Below are positions 62,465 to 64,000 of a stretch of DNA of 64,000 bases, in pieces. Under the pieces are notes generated by a model, which saw only the letters and a list, made by a program, of their open reading frames with translations, had not been told where the DNA came from and ran no database searches. The DNA comes from Pseudomonas crudilactis. Lineage in GTDB: Bacteria > Pseudomonadota > Gammaproteobacteria > Pseudomonadales > Pseudomonadaceae. The stretch covers positions 310,001-374,000 of the forward strand of contig NZ_WXVV01000002.1 in the NCBI RefSeq assembly GCF_013433315.1, in the 5' to 3' direction. A program made the position numbers and the translations under genes. How positions within the stretch are numbered: position 1 is the stretch's first letter; each line of letters begins with the position of its first letter.

Positions 62465-63856
62465 ATGCGTTGCCTGTTGTTCGCCTGTCTGTTGCTCGGT
62501 TCCCTGCCCTCCTTCGCCCTGGATCGTTTTCAGGTTGAAGGCTACGCGCTGCCCAATGGTTTACAACTGATGCTCAAGCCCGGCACCGAACGTGGGCACG
62601 TGGCGATCCGGCTGGTGGTCGGCGTCGGTCTTGATGATTTCGACTGCGATGAAAAAGAGTTGCCGCACCTGCTCGAGCACTTGTTGTTCAGTGGCATCGA
62701 TGCCACTGGCGAAGGGGGCCTGGAAGAACGCATGCAAGCACTGGGCGGTGAATGGAATGCCTTCACCAGTAACGCCGACACCACGTTCGTCATCGAGGCC
62801 CCGGCGAAAAACCAGCGCAAAGTGCTCGACCTGCTGCTCGCTCTGCTCACACAAACGCGCATCGACGACAACGCCATCAACGCCGCCAAGCGTGTGGTTG
62901 AACGTGAAGATGGCGGCCATTACACACGGCTGCAACGCTTTCTCGATCGTCAGGATCTTGGCCACACCGCGAGCAATCAGCTCGCCGTCGAACTGGGCCT
63001 GAAATGCCCGCAACGTGCCGAGGTCGGTCACCTGACTCAGGAACAACTGGAGAAGGTGCGCAAGGCCTGGTACGCGCCGAACAACATGACCCTGATTGTC
63101 GTTGGCGAACTCGACAAACTGCTGCCGGCCTATCTGGAGCGTACCTGGGGTGCACTCGAAGCCGTTGAGCCGAGCGAACACCGTGCACTGCCAGACATCA
63201 GCACCAGCGCTGCCCATGAGCGCTCCCTCACCCGTGGCTTTATCGGCGACAGCGCCAAACTGCACTGGCTGGTGCCGGAGCCGGTGATCGATGATCAGTA
63301 CGACCAGACCTTCGACATTCTCAAGGATTACCTCGACTGGGCGCTGTACCGGCAGATTCGCCTCAACCACGGTTTGTCCTACGGGCCATGGGCCGAGCGC
63401 GAAGTGTTTGGCGGCGTCGGTTTCATGAGCCTGAATGCCGATCTGGATCGTGATGACGTCGACGAAGCCATTCAGGTGCTGGAAGACCTCAAGGCCGACC
63501 TGCTGAAAAACGGTCTCGACCCGGACACCTTCGCGCGGATCAAACAGGCTTCCATCGCCCATCAGGCCTGGGCGGTGCAGGGTAATAGCGCGATGGCGGA
63601 TTACTACTGGAGCGCCCTCGGCGATTACCAGGACGGCCGTTTTGCCAACCCGGCGCGGGAGCTGCAAGGGGTGACGCTGGAAGCAGCGAACAAGGCCATG
63701 CGTGAGTTGCTGTTGCAACCGGGGTATTTGCGGATCGAGAAACCGTTGGTCAGTGATGATCAGGTGTTGTGGTTGAGTGCGGGTGGTATCGGTTTGTTAC
63801 TGCTGATCCTGATCGGCTGGCGCCTGCACCACCGCCGAAAACCTGCCGAACACTAA
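62465..63856 (+). CDS. Membrane-anchored M16-family metallopeptidase
   Basis: A 463-residue peptidase of the M16 (pitrilysin/insulinase) family. The zinc site is the inverted motif HLLEH with H68, E71 and H72; the third ligand is probably E148, at about the family's expected distance. A signal peptide (MRCLLFACLLLGSLPSFA) and a C-terminal membrane helix (LWLSAGGIGLLLLILIGWRLHH) followed by basic residues suggest an enzyme anchored in the inner membrane with the domain in the periplasm. A single M16 core plus its second half are present, with no partner subunit gene adjacent. Natural substrate unknown. Confidence 0.85.
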   Translation: MRCLLFACLLLGSLPSFALDRFQVEGYALPNGLQLMLKPGTERGHVAIRLVVGVGLDDFDCDEKELPHLLEHLLFSGIDATGEGGLEERMQALGGEWNAFTSNADTTFVIEAPAKNQRKVLDLLLALLTQTRIDDNAINAAKRVVEREDGGHYTRLQRFLDRQDLGHTASNQLAVELGLKCPQRAEVGHLTQEQLEKVRKAWYAPNNMTLIVVGELDKLLPAYLERTWGALEAVEPSEHRALPDISTSAAHERSLTRGFIGDSAKLHWLVPEPVIDDQYDQTFDILKDYLDWALYRQIRLNHGLSYGPWAEREVFGGVGFMSLNADLDRDDVDEAIQVLEDLKADLLKNGLDPDTFARIKQASIAHQAWAVQGNSAMADYYWSALGDYQDGRFANPARELQGVTLEAANKAMRELLLQPGYLRIEKPLVSDDQVLWLSAGGIGLLLLILIGWRLHHRRKPAEH

Positions 63857-63859
63857 CCC

Positions 63860-63948
63860 TGTAGGAGTGAGCCTGCTCGCGATAGCGGTCTACCAGACGA
63901 AGAGATAGTGACTGAACGACCGCTATCGCGAGCAGGCTCACTCCTACA
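63860..63948. repeat. Paired REP sequence, GCTCACTCCTACA family
   Basis: Inverted 29-base copies at 63860-63888 and 63920-63948 (with extended ATAGCGG arms) around a 31-base spacer, just after the peptidase gene. Confidence 0.92.
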
Positions 63949-64000
63949 GGGGAATGTGTTGGTTTTAAGTGACCGTCAGCCTCGCCACAGCGCCCGACGG

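Overview
This window is the replication-origin neighbourhood of a Pseudomonas chromosome, most likely from the P. fluorescens group. The gene order atpIBEFHA, parB, parA, rsmG, mnmG, mnmE, yidC, yidD, rnpA, rpmH, dnaA, dnaN, recF, gyrB, followed by plsC, gmhB, glyS, glyQ, tag, a LpxL-type acyltransferase, a PilZ gene, trkA, rsmB, fmt, def, a LysM gene, dprA, tsaC, qor, hemF, aroE, a SulP gene, betC and a LysR gene, is the standard Pseudomonas order on both sides of oriC. The REP-type palindromes carrying GCTCGCTCCCACA or GCTCACTCCTACA words also fit the P. fluorescens group. I see no tRNA, rRNA, CRISPR array, insertion sequence or prophage.

Layout. 1-3872: ATP synthase operon, leftward, cut off inside atpA by the window edge. 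4018-8258: parB, parA, rsmG and mnmG, leftward. 8399-8700: an origin-like region with DnaA boxes (oriC2-like). 8832-12840: an iron-uptake signalling cassette (ECF sigma factor, FecR-type regulator, TonB-dependent transducer) facing the other way and probably an insertion into the conserved block. 12883-16810: mnmE, yidC, yidD, rnpA, rpmH, leftward. 16811-17376: the main oriC. 17377-23590: dnaA, dnaN, recF, gyrB, rightward, with a parS site inside the end of recF. 23737-28346: a large membrane protein and a divergent two-component system. 28515-34806: lipid, heptose and glycyl-tRNA genes, then tag, a late acyltransferase and PilZ. 34808-42477: housekeeping genes for potassium uptake, rRNA methylation, formylation and deformylation, DNA processing and tRNA modification. 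42750-47844: a tight five-gene biosynthetic-looking operon in the conserved tsaC-qor slot. 47881-56211: qor, hemF, aroE, a SulP transporter and the choline-sulfate genes. 56242-63856: small oxidoreductase and dioxygenase genes, then citrate, TerC and phosphate transporters and an M16 peptidase, separated by paired REP sequences.

The most interesting content is the 42750-47844 operon. It encodes a FeeM/LuxI-like acyltransferase, a haem-oxygenase-fold diiron enzyme, a DUF3419/BtaA-type SAM aminocarboxypropyltransferase relative, an alpha-oxoamine synthase and a PaaK-like adenylate-forming enzyme. I do not recognise this combination as a described pathway; it looks like a route to a small acylated amino-ketone or amino-acid metabolite, perhaps a signal.

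The second notable property is the DNA itself. The two origin-like regions share the same DnaA-box layout about 8.6 kb apart. The perfect DnaA box (TTATCCACA, either strand) occurs 32 times by my reading, 17 of them between 5.2 and 18.6 kb, and some sit in a hairpin, a terminator stem and a start-codon region.
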